NCBI GenBank assembly: GCA_964636385.1
Contig: CAZWSC010000049.1
Coordinates: 1 to 59,726, forward strand
Source of the DNA: CAZWSC01 sp964636385
GTDB taxonomy: Bacteria; Eisenbacteria; RBG-16-71-46; CAIMUX01
Reading direction: 5' to 3'
Length of the DNA: 59,726 nucleotides
Under the pieces are notes generated by a model that saw only the letters and a list, made by a program, of their open reading frames with translations, made no database searches and was not told where the DNA came from. Below, one piece after another: positions 8,557-17,503 of the stretch. Within the stretch, counting starts at the first letter, position 1. Each line of letters opens with the position of its first letter. The position numbers and the translations under genes are program-made.

Positions 8557-11500
8557 CTACGCCTCCGGGCGCATAGCCTCCTGAGGCGAACCCACCCGCA
8601 TCGGCAATGGTTTCTTTCCGGTCAGCCAAACGGCAAGGCGTTCGGATGCGCGGTTCAGAATCAGATATGCGCTGGGAACTACGAAAAGGGTGAGGAAGGT
8701 ACTGACCGACAGCCCGCCAACCACGGCAATCGCCAGGGGCCGCATCAGCTCGGAGCCCTGCCCGAGGCCCAGGGCGAGGGGGAGCATCCCGAACAGGGTT
8801 GTGAGGGTCGTCATCACGATCGGCCTCAGCCTGACGGCGCCCGCCTCCACAACAGCCTCTTCGCGTGAGAGGCCACGCTCCCGCCGCCCCCGCTCGGTGT
8901 ACTCAACCAGCAGGATCGCGTTGTTGACCACAATGCCCGCCAGGAGGATCACCCCCAGGAGAACTGGTGCGCTGAGGGTTGTGCCGGACAGCCACAGGAG
9001 GAGACCGACACCGATCAGGGAAAGGGGGATGGCAAGGATGATCACGAAGGGGTTCACCAGGCTCTCGTACTGGACCGCGAGGACGACGAAGACCAGGAAG
9101 ACCGCCATCAGAACGACTATGGTCAGGGTGCGGTTGTTCTCCCGGATCGCCTCCTCATCGCCGCCGACGATCACACCGTACCCCTCCGGGAGGGTCATTG
9201 CGGCCAGTCTGCTGCGGATCTCCTGGTTCACCTCCCCGACACTGGCCACCTCCGATATGATGTCGCCGGTGAGGCGGAGTACGCGATTCTGGTTCTGCCG
9301 CATTATTGTTGTCGGACCCAATGCTGTGCGCACCGTCGCCACGTCGCGCAGGTACACGGGCGCCCCGCCTGCCCGTCCGGGGAAGAGGGCGATCGACTCC
9401 AGCTCTTCAGGGCTGGTGAACCGCTCGCGGGGAAACATGACTCGCAGGTCGTACTCCTGGTTCCCGGAGGTGAAGCGCGTCGGAACAGTGCCGTCCAGCG
9501 CGGTCCTGATCGCCTGCCCTACTGCGGCCGCGCTGAGGCCCAGGTAAGCCGCGCGCTCCCGGTCGAGACGGATGACAAGCTCCGGGCTTGCCTCGTCGGC
9601 GGACGGTTCGAGGTTCTGCAGGCCAGGGATGTCGCTGAGTTCCGCCATGAGGGTCCCGGCGATCCGCTGGAGCTCCATCAGGTCATCCCCCTGCACATCC
9701 AGCGCGACGGCCGAACCGGCGATGGATGTGCGCAGGCCGCGGATCCTCGGGGGACGGACGGCGATCCGGGCGCCCGGGAAACCGCGCTGCTGGATCTTCC
9801 CCTGCAGGGAGCGGACCCAGGCGTCGGCGCTCATCTCCCGTCGGTTGACAGGCTCCAGCACGACGTCGATGCTTCCGGATCTGCCACGCTCGCTTGTGCC
9901 GGCCCCCCAGAGAAAACCCCCGGCCACCGCGAAGACCGCGCGGACGTCGGGCATTGTGGCGATCAGCTCTTCGATCTCCAGGGCCACACGGTTGGTCTCC
10001 GGCGCTGCAGAGCCCGGGGGAAGGTTGATCCAGATCCTCACATTTCCGTCATCCACCTGGGGAAGGAACTCGGTGCCCAGCCCGCGGGTCAGTCCCAGAA
10101 TGCCGACAAGCATCAGGACGGCGGCGCCGAGCACGGCCCAGCGACCCCTAACAACCACGACAGCCGCAAGCCGCCTGTAGCCGGAGCGCACCCGCCCGAG
10201 GAATCGATCGAATCCCGCAATCGGACGGAAGCGGTTGATCCCGCTGGAGAAACGCACCTTCGCGAGCTGCGAGGCCAGCATCGGCACCACGGTGAGCGCG
10301 ACGAAGAGCGACGCCAGGATTGCGAAGGAGATTGTGAGGATGAGTTCGCGGAAGATCATGGCCGCAAGCCCCGAGATCAGGAGAAACGGCGTGACGGCCG
10401 CCAGGTTCGTCACCGTCGCAGCAGTCACCGCCCCCTGCACCTCTCCGGAGCCCGCGAGAGCCGCCTCCTTCGGATCGGCGATCCCTTCTTCTCTCCGCCT
10501 GAAGATGTTCTCGATCATCACGATCGAGTTGTCGATCAGAAGCCCCACTCCAAGCGCCAGCCCGCCCAGGGTCATGATGTTCAGCGTGAGCCTGGACATA
10601 CCCATCATCATGAAGGTGGAGAGCACGGCCAGGGGGATCGCCAGCCCGATGATGAAGGTCTTGCGCAGCGACCCGAGGAACAGAAGCACCACGAACATGG
10701 CAAGAGTCGCCCCCAGGAGCGCCGCGTTCCTCACGGAGTTGATCGAACTGCGGATGAAGTCTGCCTGATTCTGGATCGTGTTGAAGGCCACATCCCGCGG
10801 TATGAAGCCGGTGGAGGCAAGATCCTGCAGGCGTGCCTCCACCTGGTCGGCGACGGCGACGGTGTTGGCGGTTGGCTGTTTCCGTACCGAGATCTTGACC
10901 GCGGGGGCTCCATCCAGCCTCGCCCAGAGCCTCTGCTCGCGATTCGTGTCCTGGACCACCGCAACCTCGGACAGGGGGACGCGCCCATCTCCCGGAAGGA
11001 ACAGCAGAACCGACCTGACATCCTCCACCGTGCGGAACTTCCCCTCGGTCCTGCCGAGCACCTCGCGCCTTTCGGATGAGACGCGCCCCGCGGCGACGTC
11101 CTGGTTGGCGTTGCGCACTGCCTCTATCACCTGCGAGACGGTGAGTCCGTAGGACAGCAGCCGCTCCTGGTCCAGGATCACCTGCACCTCCCGGGCAAGT
11201 CCGCCCGAGACGTCGACCGATGCGATCCCCTCGATGGTGAGAAGCTGGGGCCGCAGCCTGTACTCGGCCCAGTCGCGCAGGGAAACCAGGTCCCTGGTCT
11301 CCGAGGAGAAAGCCGCCTCGTAAACGGGGAATTGCGAAGGATCGAACTTGAAAACGGTGGGAGGGTCGGCATCCGGGGGGAGGGCCGCCCGGGCTCGGTC
11401 GAGATTCTTGGAGGCGTCCTGCAGGGCGAAGTCGATGTTCGTCCCATACGAGAAGTGCAGGCTCACCCCCACGCGCCCCTCCTGGATATCCGTCTCCATG

Positions 11501-11757
11501 CGGATCAGGTTTTCGGTGGTGGCGAGCGCTGTCTCGAGAGGCCTGGCCACGGTCTCCTCCAGGACCGCGGGCTCGACCCCGCGATTCGTCACGCCGGCGC
11601 GGATCTGGGGATAGACGATGCCGGGGAGAAGATCCAGCGGCAGGCCCGACAGGAAGAATGCGCCGACCACGACGACGATCGAGGCCAGCATGACCGTTCC
11701 CACCGGTCTGCGAATGGAGAATCCGGGGAGTCCCCGGTATGCGTGGCGGTTGCTCAT
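8557..11757 (-). CDS. RND efflux transporter, AcrB/HAE-1-like inner-membrane subunit
   Basis: A 1066-residue proton-driven RND pump, the normal length of AcrB-type proteins. The N-terminus FSIRRPVGTVMLASIVVVVG is the first membrane helix, followed by LPGIVYPQIRAGV and GVEPAVLEETVARPLE of the porter domain. TM4 reads GVGLLIDNSIVMIENI: the first relay Asp of AcrB (D407) is kept while the second position is Asn, as in many HAE-1 relatives. A duplicated second half ends with GIVVNNAILLVEY and PIVMTTLTTLFGMLPLA. The ATG overlaps the stop of the fusion-protein gene upstream (ATGA). With that gene, the TolC-like gene and an M16 peptidase it forms one operon. The substrate cannot be inferred. Confidence 0.96.
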   Translation of the reverse strand: MSNRHAYRGLPGFSIRRPVGTVMLASIVVVVGAFFLSGLPLDLLPGIVYPQIRAGVTNRGVEPAVLEETVARPLETALATTENLIRMETDIQEGRVGVSLHFSYGTNIDFALQDASKNLDRARAALPPDADPPTVFKFDPSQFPVYEAAFSSETRDLVSLRDWAEYRLRPQLLTIEGIASVDVSGGLAREVQVILDQERLLSYGLTVSQVIEAVRNANQDVAAGRVSSERREVLGRTEGKFRTVEDVRSVLLFLPGDGRVPLSEVAVVQDTNREQRLWARLDGAPAVKISVRKQPTANTVAVADQVEARLQDLASTGFIPRDVAFNTIQNQADFIRSSINSVRNAALLGATLAMFVVLLFLGSLRKTFIIGLAIPLAVLSTFMMMGMSRLTLNIMTLGGLALGVGLLIDNSIVMIENIFRRREEGIADPKEAALAGSGEVQGAVTAATVTNLAAVTPFLLISGLAAMIFRELILTISFAILASLFVALTVVPMLASQLAKVRFSSGINRFRPIAGFDRFLGRVRSGYRRLAAVVVVRGRWAVLGAAVLMLVGILGLTRGLGTEFLPQVDDGNVRIWINLPPGSAAPETNRVALEIEELIATMPDVRAVFAVAGGFLWGAGTSERGRSGSIDVVLEPVNRREMSADAWVRSLQGKIQQRGFPGARIAVRPPRIRGLRTSIAGSAVALDVQGDDLMELQRIAGTLMAELSDIPGLQNLEPSADEASPELVIRLDRERAAYLGLSAAAVGQAIRTALDGTVPTRFTSGNQEYDLRVMFPRERFTSPEELESIALFPGRAGGAPVYLRDVATVRTALGPTTIMRQNQNRVLRLTGDIISEVASVGEVNQEIRSRLAAMTLPEGYGVIVGGDEEAIRENNRTLTIVVLMAVFLVFVVLAVQYESLVNPFVIILAIPLSLIGVGLLLWLSGTTLSAPVLLGVILLAGIVVNNAILLVEYTERGRRERGLSREEAVVEAGAVRLRPIVMTTLTTLFGMLPLALGLGQGSELMRPLAIAVVGGLSVSTFLTLFVVPSAYLILNRASERLAVWLTGKKPLPMRVGSPQEAMRPEA

Positions 11758-12944
11758 GGTTGTGATCCCCCGGCAGGAACGGATGACACTTCCCGGTCCG
11801 CCTCCCTCGCAGGCTCCACCGCACGCACCGCTGCCCCGTCACGCAGCATGTTGTTTCCGAGGGTCACGACCTCTTCTCCCGCCTGAAGACCGGAGGTGAC
11901 CTCTATGCTCCCGAGCCAGCTGAGCCCCGTGGAGACACGCCTGCTCTCAGCAATCTCCCCCTCGACGACGAAGACCGTTTCCGCTCCGCCGTTCGCGACG
12001 ATGGCGGAGGCAGGGACCAGCAGTACATCGTCATGCCGTTCCAGCGCGAAGGTGGCGCGCGCCAGGAACCCGGGGCGGGCAAGCGCACGGGCCTCGCCTT
12101 CCAGCGCTACCTCCACAGGCACGAGGCGGGTTGCCGGGTCTGCGGAGGGGAATACGCGCCGGATCCTGCCCCGGAGTTCCCGGCGGGGGAATGCGTCGAG
12201 GGCGATGGTGACCTCGTCGCCCTCGCGAAGGTGTACAACCTCGAGCTCGGATACCTGAACGCGCACGACCATCACCGACATGTCGGCCAGTTCGAAGAGG
12301 CGGCTCTGTGGGGCGGCCAGATCCCCGGCCTCGATCTGCTTTCGCGTAACGATACCGTCAAGGGGGGCCCTGATGGTTGCGAAGTCGAGGCGGGTTCTGA
12401 CCTGGTCGAGACGGGAAGCGGCGGCCACGCTGGCGGTTCGCTCGCGCTCGTATTCCGGCACCGTTATCACCAGCCGCTCACGAAGCTGGACAGCCCTGGA
12501 GTACGCAGCCTCGGCCACCTGGAACGCAGCCTCGGCCGCCTCCAGCTCGGCCTTGAGCTCGCGGTCGTCCATCCGGGCGAGGATCTGGTCGCGCCGCACT
12601 GCGTCGCCCTCCTCGGCGTGGACCGAGATGACAGCCCCGCTGAGCCTGCTGTTGACGCCCACTGTACGGATCGGTTCAACCACGCCCGACACGGTGATTG
12701 CCCGCGCGATGGAGCCTTTCTCGACGACAGCGACCTCAACGGCAACGGGCCCCGAAGCCCTGGGCCCCCCGGAGAAGGCGCCCCCGCCTCTGCCCGGGCC
12801 GCTGCCCGAGCCTGCGGCCGGCGTCTGCGAATCCTGCGATGCGCCGTCACCTCCGCAACCGGACATGAACAGGAAGAGAGCCGCGGAACAGATGACCACT
12901 CCACCAAGCATGTTGCAGCGGGTTCTACTCACGAATACCCCCAC
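11754..12944 (-). CDS. RND periplasmic adaptor (membrane fusion) lipoprotein
   Basis: A 396-residue HlyD/AcrA-type adaptor that links an RND pump to an outer-membrane channel. The signal peptide ends at FMSGC, followed by a Gly/Ser/Pro-rich linker. The lipoyl halves read GVVEPIRTVGVNSRLSGAV and TIRAPLDGIVTRKQIEAGDL, flanking a helical hairpin (ELEAAEAAFQVAEAAYSRA). The beta-barrel and membrane-proximal parts follow. Start choice is uncertain: GTG at 12944 has GGGAGAG eight bases upstream, GTG at 12932 follows GGGGG, and ATG at 12911 has no ribosome binding site. The first two overlap the end of the TolC-like gene. The stop overlaps the RND start by ATGA. Confidence 0.95.
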   Translation of the reverse strand: MGVFVSRTRCNMLGGVVICSAALFLFMSGCGGDGASQDSQTPAAGSGSGPGRGGGAFSGGPRASGPVAVEVAVVEKGSIARAITVSGVVEPIRTVGVNSRLSGAVISVHAEEGDAVRRDQILARMDDRELKAELEAAEAAFQVAEAAYSRAVQLRERLVITVPEYERERTASVAAASRLDQVRTRLDFATIRAPLDGIVTRKQIEAGDLAAPQSRLFELADMSVMVVRVQVSELEVVHLREGDEVTIALDAFPRRELRGRIRRVFPSADPATRLVPVEVALEGEARALARPGFLARATFALERHDDVLLVPASAIVANGGAETVFVVEGEIAESRRVSTGLSWLGSIEVTSGLQAGEEVVTLGNNMLRDGAAVRAVEPAREADREVSSVPAGGSQP

Positions 12945-14256
12945 CGATGAACTCTCCCAGGATCGCCTCCAGGCGGGCCACGGCAGTTCCCAGGGCCTGC
13001 CGCGCCCGCACGGCAGCCGCTTCCGCCTCCGTCAGGGCCACTTGAGAAGTCTGGAGATCCAGGATTGCGGCGGCGCCAAGCTGATACCGCTCTTCCAGAA
13101 CGCGCAAGTCCTCCCGGGCAAGCCCTACCGCCCGGTCTGAAATCGCAACACGCGCCTCGGCCGCCTCGATCCGGCCGACGGCTGCTTCAACCTCCACGCC
13201 CACCGCAAGCTCCTCGTCGCGAAGTCGCACCTCTGCCAGATCCAGGTACGCCGCGGCTCGCTTCACGGACGCCTCCCGCTGGAAACCGTCCAGGATCGGG
13301 AGGACAGCGGACAGTCGAAGGCTCCAGCTCCTGCGGTCCGGCGGGAAGTCGAAGGCGAACCAGTCATAACCGCCGCTCAGGCTGACGGAAGGCAGGTACG
13401 CCCCGTATCGCCGGATCCGGTCCCTGTCCCGCGCGCGCAGCAGCTCCCTGGCGGAGAGGACGCCCGGGGCGTCGCGTCTCGCACTTCGCACCAGTTCCAG
13501 GACTGCCGGGAGGTCCGGCGCACGGTCAGGCAGGGCTCCCTCGACAGGGTGGATCTCGCCCGCGATGCCGATACGCCTTCCCAGCCGGAGCGCAGATGTG
13601 CGCAGCTCAACCTCCGCTTCCAGGACCGCGAGCTCTGCATTGCCGAGCTCGAGCTCGGCCCGCAGGACATCGGAAGCCGTTACAGTTCCCAGGTCCAGCC
13701 TTGCCTGGGCAAAGGCGAGCTGTTGCTGCGCCCTTTCCAGTCGCTGCCCGGCCAGCTTCCGCAGATCCGCAGCCGCTGCGGCTGTATAGAAGGACTCCGT
13801 AGTCCGGAGGATCGTCTCGAACCTGCGGGCCCGGTAATCCGCCTCTGCAGCCGCCAGGCCCGCTGACGCAGCCTGTTGCGCGAAGAGACGCCTTCCGCCG
13901 CCGAAGATGAGAAGACCGGCCGACGCCTGCGCAGTGTAGCTCTCGCTGACAAGGCGGCCGGTTGTCTGATCGACCCGCTCGTCGCTGGAGCTCAGGTAGC
14001 CGGAGCTCACGGACAGAGTGGGGATCCAGCTTCCCCTTGCCTCCAGCAGGTCTGCAGAGGCAGCCGAGACAGCCGCAGCCGCCGCCGAGTGCGCCGGATC
14101 GCACGCGATCGACATCAGGATCGCCTCCTCCAGCGTGACCGCGTCGCCGGAGGGTGGCGACCCTGTCTCACCGGCAGAGGCAGGGGAGATGGCAGGAAGA
14201 CAGATGGCTGCAAGGAGCGCAAGAATCGTCGATATCCGTGAATGTGATCGAAGCAT
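12925..14256 (-). CDS. TolC-family outer-membrane efflux protein
   Basis: A 443-residue outer-membrane factor with a signal peptide (ISTILALLAAICLPAISPASA). It shows the duplicated TolC helical pattern: VTLEEAILMSIACDPAHSAAA with ADLLEARGSWIPTLSVSSGY in the first half, and RARDRDRIRRYGAYLPSVSL with SGGYDWFAF in the second. Each half has long heptad-like helices (LERAQQQLAFAQARLDLGTV; RVAISDRAVGLAREDLRV). The ATG at 14256 starts two bases after the stop of the M16 peptidase gene and was chosen because the signal peptide begins there. It is the channel for the fusion protein and RND pump encoded next. Confidence 0.94.
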   Translation of the reverse strand: MLRSHSRISTILALLAAICLPAISPASAGETGSPPSGDAVTLEEAILMSIACDPAHSAAAAAVSAASADLLEARGSWIPTLSVSSGYLSSSDERVDQTTGRLVSESYTAQASAGLLIFGGGRRLFAQQAASAGLAAAEADYRARRFETILRTTESFYTAAAAADLRKLAGQRLERAQQQLAFAQARLDLGTVTASDVLRAELELGNAELAVLEAEVELRTSALRLGRRIGIAGEIHPVEGALPDRAPDLPAVLELVRSARRDAPGVLSARELLRARDRDRIRRYGAYLPSVSLSGGYDWFAFDFPPDRRSWSLRLSAVLPILDGFQREASVKRAAAYLDLAEVRLRDEELAVGVEVEAAVGRIEAAEARVAISDRAVGLAREDLRVLEERYQLGAAAILDLQTSQVALTEAEAAAVRARQALGTAVARLEAILGEFIGGGIRE

Positions 14257-14258
14257 GG

Positions 14259-17099
14259 CTACTCTGAATATCCTCCGTGAAGAGTTGGATGATCCTCGGT
14301 GTCCCTTTGGAAGTTCCCCGCGTGGACAATCGAGATCCCGGCCGGGTCGATGTGCCGGCGTACCGCCTCGTGGATCTCCTCTGGAGTCAGAAGCGAGACC
14401 TTCTCCTCGAACGCCGCATCCCAGAGAAGATCGCGGCCCTCGCGCTCCCTGCCGGTCAGTGTCCAGACCAGCGAACGCTCCTGGGCCCTGGACATCTCCC
14501 TGCCCTGCAGCCATCCGGACTTGGCCTCGGCCACCTCTTCGGGGGTGAAGCCGTCGGCGACTATCCGCTCGATCTCCTCCCGGAAGGCGCGCTCCAGTGC
14601 TTCGATGTTCTGCGGTGCGTACATCGCATGGGCGCCGAACCACCCGTCCCGCTCGAACGCGCTCGCGGACAACCATCCTCCGACGGAGTAGCTCAGGCCA
14701 TCGTCCTGCCTGATCCGCGTAGCGAGGCGGGAGTTCAGGAACCCTCCGCCGGTCATGAAGGAGGCCAGGGTCAGAGCCGGGTAGTCCGGGTCGTCATCGC
14801 GGATGTTCAGCCGCATCCCGGCACGGAACGCGGCGCTCTCCCTGTCCGCGATCTCGATCACCTCACGGATCGGGCGGATCTCGCGGTATCCCCCGGCCAG
14901 GCGCACAGGCTCGACGCCGCAGTTCCAGTCGCCGAACAGCTCAACGGCCAGGTCCCGGATTACCTGCGGATCGAAGTCGCCGACAATCGCCAGCTCACCG
15001 CTGCCGGCGCAGTAGAACTCCCGGTGGAACTCGCGGAGTTCATCCACGGTGACATGCTGCAGTTCCTCGATCTGCTCCTCGACAGTCGCTTGGTAGCGCG
15101 GGTCGTTCGGGGGCCAGGGCGAAAGGTGGCGGTCGATGAGGTTTGCCGCCCGCGTGCGCGGATCGGTCCTCGATTCCTCCAGCGAGATCAGCCGCTGCTC
15201 CAGCAGCTGATCGAACTCCGTCTCCGGGAACGCGGGCTCGCGCAGGATCTCGGCGGCCAGGCGCAGAACGCCGGCCAGGTGGTCGCGGGTGGTTTCGCCT
15301 CCGGCATTAGCGTAACTGGCGCCTCCTCCGACGTGCATGCGGGTGTGCATGTCGTCAAGCGCGTCACGGATCTCCTGTCTCGTGCGCTTCTCCGTACCGC
15401 GCATGAGCATGCTGCCTGCCATGTCCGCCGCGGTCCGCCAACCCTGCAGGGCCTCCTCGTTTCCAAGACGAAGCTGGAGCTGGAAGTGCACAGACCCGCC
15501 CCTGGTCTTCTTCGGCAGCATGATCAGCCGGAGTCCGGAAGGGAGTTCCGCGCGCAGGATCATCTCCTCGATCCGTTCAGGCCGCGGGTCGAACTCTTCG
15601 CCCTCCGCCATCGGTTCCCCGCCTGTATAACCGTAGAGGAGTTCCTCCAGGTCGGGCGGTTGCGGGATCTCCACCCGTTCGGGGGCGTCCGTCGGGATGT
15701 AGGTTCCCAGCGTTCTGTTGTTCCGGACAAGGTATGACGCCGCGACCCGCTGCACATCTTCGGCGGTCGCCTCGCGCAGCCTGTCGCGGTGCAGGAAGAG
15801 GAGGCGCCAGTCGCCCATGGCGGCCCATTCGGAAAGCCCGATCGCCGCGCCCTGGCTGTTGCGCATCGAGGTCTCCCAGTTGCGCAGGAGCGCCTTCCTG
15901 GCCCTCTCCATCTCCTCGTCCGTCGGAGGCTCCACCCCGGCGCCCTCGACGATCCGCAGCATCTCCCCGGTCACATCTTCGAGGGAACGGTCCCGGCGAA
16001 CCCTTGCCTGGAAGAAGATCGTCGTCGGGTCGCGGAACTGCCTGGCCCAGGCGCCGACGCTCGTCGCCATGCGGGACTCCACGAGCGCCCTGTAGAGGCG
16101 TCCCGAGGGCTGATCACCCAGGATGTGCGCCAGGATCTGAACCGCTGCGAAGTCGGGATGCGACCCTGAGGGGACGTGATATGCGATCCCCATCGCCTGG
16201 TAATCGCCGACCCTGCGCAGCGTCACCGTGCGCTCACCGTCCTGCGGAGGCTCCATTGTGTAAGTCTGCGGGAGCACTCTCGCGGGCCGCGGGATCCTGC
16301 CGAACGTGTCGACGACCTCGGCAAGGACGAACTCCGGCTCGAATCTCCCCGCCACGACCAGAACGGCGTTGTCGGGCTGGTACCAGGTTTCGTAGAAGGC
16401 GCGGATTCTCTCCATCGGGACGCCCTCTATGTCGGAACGCGCTCCGATGGTGGAGTTGCCGTAGTTGTGCCAAAGGTATGCGGTGGACAGGATCCGCTGG
16501 CTGAGTACGCGTTCGGGGTTGTTCTCCCCGATCTCGAACTCGTTGCGGACCACGGTCATCTCCGATTCCAGGTCCTCGGGGCTGAGGAGTGCGTTCACCA
16601 TCCTGTCGGCTTCGAGGCCGATGGCCCAGCGCAGGTTGTCCTCGGTGGCGTTGAAGCTCTCGAAGTAGTTGGTCCTGTCCGCCCAGGTCGACCCGTTCGG
16701 CCTCGCGCCGCGTGCCGTCAGCTCGTCCGGGATGTTGGGGTGGTTCTTCGAACCCTTGAACATGAGGTGCTCCAGGAGATGCGCCATGCCGGTCTCGCCG
16801 TAGCTTTCGTGCCTCGAACCGACCAGGTATGTGATCGCCACTGTCGCAGTCCTCCTGGAAGGATCGGGGAAGAGGAGAAGCTGAAGCCCGTTGTCGAGGC
16901 GGTATTCGTGTATCCCCTCGACCGAGGTCACATAGGTCATCCCTGCGGATCCCTCCGCAGAGGGAGCGGCAGAAGCCGGAGGCGCCAGGACAGGGACTGA
17001 CAGCAGGATGAGTGTCAATGCCGTGATTGCGGTCCTGGTCGTCGCGGGCAGGATTCTCTTCGCGGTGCGCGGCGTTCGGTGAAGGGACTTGAAGGTCAT
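14259..17099 (-). CDS. Exported M16 zinc metallopeptidase, two-domain (pitrilysin/PqqL-like)
   Basis: A 946-residue peptidase made of two M16 halves. A signal peptide-like N-terminus (AITALTLILLSVPVLAPPASA) points to the periplasm. The first half carries the inverted zinc motif HLLEH at residues 107-111, with EMTVVRNEFEIGENNPERV downstream supplying the third ligand region. The second half (LPSGLRLIMLPKKTRGGSVH, ADMAGSMLMRGTEKRT) lacks HxxEH and is the non-catalytic half of the clamshell. The ATG at 17099 follows GAGGGGGT and precedes the signal peptide. It is the first gene of an operon with tolC, adaptor and RND genes. A peptidase leading an efflux operon suggests peptide turnover or export, which is inference. 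Confidence 0.93.
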   Translation of the reverse strand: MTFKSLHRTPRTAKRILPATTRTAITALTLILLSVPVLAPPASAAPSAEGSAGMTYVTSVEGIHEYRLDNGLQLLLFPDPSRRTATVAITYLVGSRHESYGETGMAHLLEHLMFKGSKNHPNIPDELTARGARPNGSTWADRTNYFESFNATEDNLRWAIGLEADRMVNALLSPEDLESEMTVVRNEFEIGENNPERVLSQRILSTAYLWHNYGNSTIGARSDIEGVPMERIRAFYETWYQPDNAVLVVAGRFEPEFVLAEVVDTFGRIPRPARVLPQTYTMEPPQDGERTVTLRRVGDYQAMGIAYHVPSGSHPDFAAVQILAHILGDQPSGRLYRALVESRMATSVGAWARQFRDPTTIFFQARVRRDRSLEDVTGEMLRIVEGAGVEPPTDEEMERARKALLRNWETSMRNSQGAAIGLSEWAAMGDWRLLFLHRDRLREATAEDVQRVAASYLVRNNRTLGTYIPTDAPERVEIPQPPDLEELLYGYTGGEPMAEGEEFDPRPERIEEMILRAELPSGLRLIMLPKKTRGGSVHFQLQLRLGNEEALQGWRTAADMAGSMLMRGTEKRTRQEIRDALDDMHTRMHVGGGASYANAGGETTRDHLAGVLRLAAEILREPAFPETEFDQLLEQRLISLEESRTDPRTRAANLIDRHLSPWPPNDPRYQATVEEQIEELQHVTVDELREFHREFYCAGSGELAIVGDFDPQVIRDLAVELFGDWNCGVEPVRLAGGYREIRPIREVIEIADRESAAFRAGMRLNIRDDDPDYPALTLASFMTGGGFLNSRLATRIRQDDGLSYSVGGWLSASAFERDGWFGAHAMYAPQNIEALERAFREEIERIVADGFTPEEVAEAKSGWLQGREMSRAQERSLVWTLTGREREGRDLLWDAAFEEKVSLLTPEEIHEAVRRHIDPAGISIVHAGNFQRDTEDHPTLHGGYSE

Positions 17100-17234
17100 A
17101 TGTACACCCCCTCTGGCGGGTTGCCGAGGTCGATACGCCCGGAACCTGCGGGGCCGGTCCGGGCCATTGACGAAGTTCCAGACTGGGCGCGGAAAAGGAG
17201 CACGGGACACATTGCGTGCGGTTCCCGCGGCGCA

Positions 17235-17256
17235 GGCATACCTCATGAAGTATGCC
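17235..17256. promoter_or_regulatory. Candidate operator, 22-bp near-perfect palindrome
   Basis: GGCATAC and GTATGCC are exact 7-bp inverted repeats around CTCATGAA, whose core TCATGA is itself self-complementary. It lies about 135 bases upstream of the M16 start. Confidence 0.45.
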
Positions 17257-17303
17257 GGTGCGCGGGCGAAGTAGCAACGCGGTATCCGGACGCCGATATG
17301 GGT

Positions 17304-17323
17304 GCGTATCCTGATCGATACGC
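17304..17323. promoter_or_regulatory. Candidate operator, GCGTATC-N6-GATACGC
   Basis: Exact 7-bp inverted repeats separated by six bases, 48 bases away from the first palindrome and in the same divergent region. The related core GTAT/ATAC in both suggests they might bind the same regulator. Confidence 0.4.
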
Positions 17324-17503
17324 GGTCAACACGGTCGCAGGCCCGGGCGGTTGCGGGAGCCGACAGGATGCGATAGGGTGCGCCAGGCGCGATAGTACCG
17401 GCCGGCATGAGGGGGCCGTCTCAACGAGGATCTCCGTTCCGGGACTCTCCGGTTTGTTCGCACAACTGCCGTCCAGAAGTCGATCAGAGAAAGGAGAGCG
17501 CTG

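Larger units (their letters stand above)
17100..17503. other. Divergent intergenic region with operator-like palindromes
   Basis: These 404 bases separate the minus-strand efflux operon from the plus-strand Cys-repeat gene. I see no gene. Two inverted repeats lie here (17235-17256 and 17304-17323), so both promoters are probably controlled from this region. A ribosome binding site AAAGGAGAG precedes the ATG at 17504. Confidence 0.6.
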
